A stretch of 64,000 nt of DNA, taken from the NCBI GenBank assembly GCA_964470965.1, contig CAYYIS010000014.1, forward strand, positions 1 to 64,000, given 5' to 3'. Position 1 is the first letter of the stretch, and the number at the start of each line of letters is the position of its first letter. The notes under the pieces were generated by a model, which saw nothing but the letters and a program-made list of their open reading frames with translations, was not told the origin of the DNA and did no database searches. The stretch is from CAYYIS01 sp964470965. Its GTDB lineage: Bacteria > JAAXHH01 > JABIQT01. Made by a program: the position numbers and the translations under genes. Of the stretch, positions 63,184 to 64,000 are shown one piece after another.

Positions 63184-64000
63184 TTAATCCTGTGGAGGAA
63201 TGATATTCAGTGTTTCACCGTCGTAACTGCAGAATTCAAGTTCAAACGGAAATGTCCTCTTGCAGGTGTGGCAGTATCGTTGTAGCGCCGGTTGCGGCTG
63301 GGCCAGTTTGCTTGAAAGCCAATGCTGCCTGAAGTCTCGTATAGCCGGGGTGACTACTTGGCCCACATTCTCAAACGGAATCACCTCTATCTGTGGATGT
63401 TCCTGAAATGTAAGATCACCCGAAGTCCTGATGCCGCGGGATGTGTATTCAATCGAGACCGTTTCTCCCGACTGGTAGTCCGCCAGCAGTTTGACCATGC
63501 CGGCATCACTGGTAATCATCCGGCCGGCGATGCTGTGAATGACGTCTCCGCGGTCCAGTCCAGCGCGGTAGAGCGGACTGCCCATGCGGGTGGGCCCCCT
63601 GAGAACTGCGGATGTATCAGAATAAACGATTCCCGGTTGCCCCATCCAGGTAGAATCCGGGTATGCCTTGCGAAACAGGAGCCCGGCTCTTGCGAGCAAG
63701 GATTTGTAATCGACCACTTCATTTCCAAATATGTGATTTGCAAAAAACTCCCGGGCGAATCCCACGTCTCCGGTGACCTCACCCAACACAGTCTGCAGAT
63801 CCTCGTTAACATACGGTATTTCCTTTTCCCCGTGCTTAACCCACACCGCACGCATAAAATCATCCAGTGTGAGATTGGGAAACCGTGTTCTGAGCGTAAG
63901 ATCCAGGCCGAGCCCGATAGCTGCGCCGTACGAATAATAGGACAGGTGCGTATTCTGGAAATTCCGACGATCGATCGATACTCCGGCATCTACGAAGGTG
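63184..64000 (-). CDS. M61-family (glycyl aminopeptidase-like) peptidase, 5' end beyond window
   Basis: The last 271 residues of a gene that enters from the right edge. SYYSYGAAIGLGLDLTLR and FPNLTLDDFMRAVW are typical of the C-terminal part of the M61 catalytic domain, so the zinc site itself lies outside. A PDZ-like domain follows at about GSPLYRAGLDRGDVIHSIAGR. The C terminus has a zinc-ribbon-like CHTCKRTFPFELEFCSYDG. M61 peptidases are mostly exported or cytoplasmic aminopeptidases; localisation cannot be told here. The frame is open to position 64000. Confidence 0.87.
   Translation of the reverse strand, partial: TFVDAGVSIDRRNFQNTHLSYYSYGAAIGLGLDLTLRTRFPNLTLDDFMRAVWVKHGEKEIPYVNEDLQTVLGEVTGDVGFAREFFANHIFGNEVVDYKSLLARAGLLFRKAYPDSTWMGQPGIVYSDTSAVLRGPTRMGSPLYRAGLDRGDVIHSIAGRMITSDAGMVKLLADYQSGETVSIEYTSRGIRTSGDLTFQEHPQIEVIPFENVGQVVTPAIRDFRQHWLSSKLAQPQPALQRYCHTCKRTFPFELEFCSYDGETLNIIPPQD

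Noticed and set aside
1..64000. CRISPR array, prophage or insertion sequence
   Set aside because: I found no spaced direct repeats, transposase, integrase or phage structural genes.

Overview
The window looks like a chromosomal scaffold from an uncultured, probably marine or otherwise aquatic bacterium. It carries a bacterial V-type ATPase of the chlamydial/spirochaete kind and many families that are plentiful in Poribacteria- and Latescibacterota-like genomes: phytanoyl-CoA dioxygenase-like oxygenases, mandelate racemase/muconate lactonizing enzymes, Gfo/Idh/MocA oxidoreductases, DUF4432 and a DUF6785-like membrane protein. This placement is inference from gene content; there is no rRNA or other marker to test it. 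Two runs of exactly 100 N (12662-12761 and 16727-16826) show that the scaffold was joined from contigs, so gene order across them is less certain. I see no phage genes, insertion sequences or CRISPR array.

Layout. 1-6934 (minus): a V-type ATPase operon in the order B-D-I-K-E-DUF2764-A; A runs off the left edge. 7338-8876 (plus): ComM. 9570-13790: an L-arabinonate dehydratase-type IlvD/Edd protein, an MFS transporter cut by gap 1, and a convergent PfkB sugar kinase. 14089-19665: a peptide-type binding lipoprotein, an NAD-dependent epimerase cut by gap 2, a PhyH oxygenase, an apparently exported methyltransferase and a Gfo/Idh oxidoreductase. 19810-25039 (minus): two more PhyH proteins behind an SDR, then MsrA and a sodium:solute symporter. 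25405-31143: tRNA-Thr(CGT), GlnRS, a heptose-kinase-like PfkB protein, an M28 peptidase and a DUF4432 protein. 31472-34956: an SDR, an MFS transporter and soluble transhydrogenase SthA.

35165-44829 is the most distinctive block. A plus-strand set (Gfo/Idh oxidoreductase, TIM-barrel isomerase/epimerase, aldo/keto reductase) converges on a tight minus-strand operon: two enolase-superfamily proteins around a hexitol-phosphatase-like HAD protein, a phosphodiesterase, a DUF1189-like membrane protein, a ThuA-Gfo/Idh fusion and a small membrane protein. 45390-53092 holds a Tat-signal class V aminotransferase-fold protein, a third enolase-superfamily protein, YjbQ, a Gfo/Idh protein, a CNT nucleoside transporter, an arylamine N-acetyltransferase-like protein and DUF4416. 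53102-58462 (minus) is a complete ABC importer operon with two ATPases, two permeases, a lipoprotein and a 56-codon two-helix membrane protein not previously called because of its size. 58763-62951 (plus) has a fourth enolase-superfamily protein, a DUF6785-like membrane protein and a DHDPS/NAL-family lyase. The window ends inside an M61-type peptidase.

How it may fit together (inference): dehydratases, racemase-like enolases, aldolase-family lyase, oxidoreductases, epimerases, sugar kinases and several importers suggest uptake and oxidative breakdown of many sugars, sugar acids and polyols. The conserved Na+-site residues of the V-ATPase K subunit, together with an SSS symporter, hint at a sodium-based energy economy.
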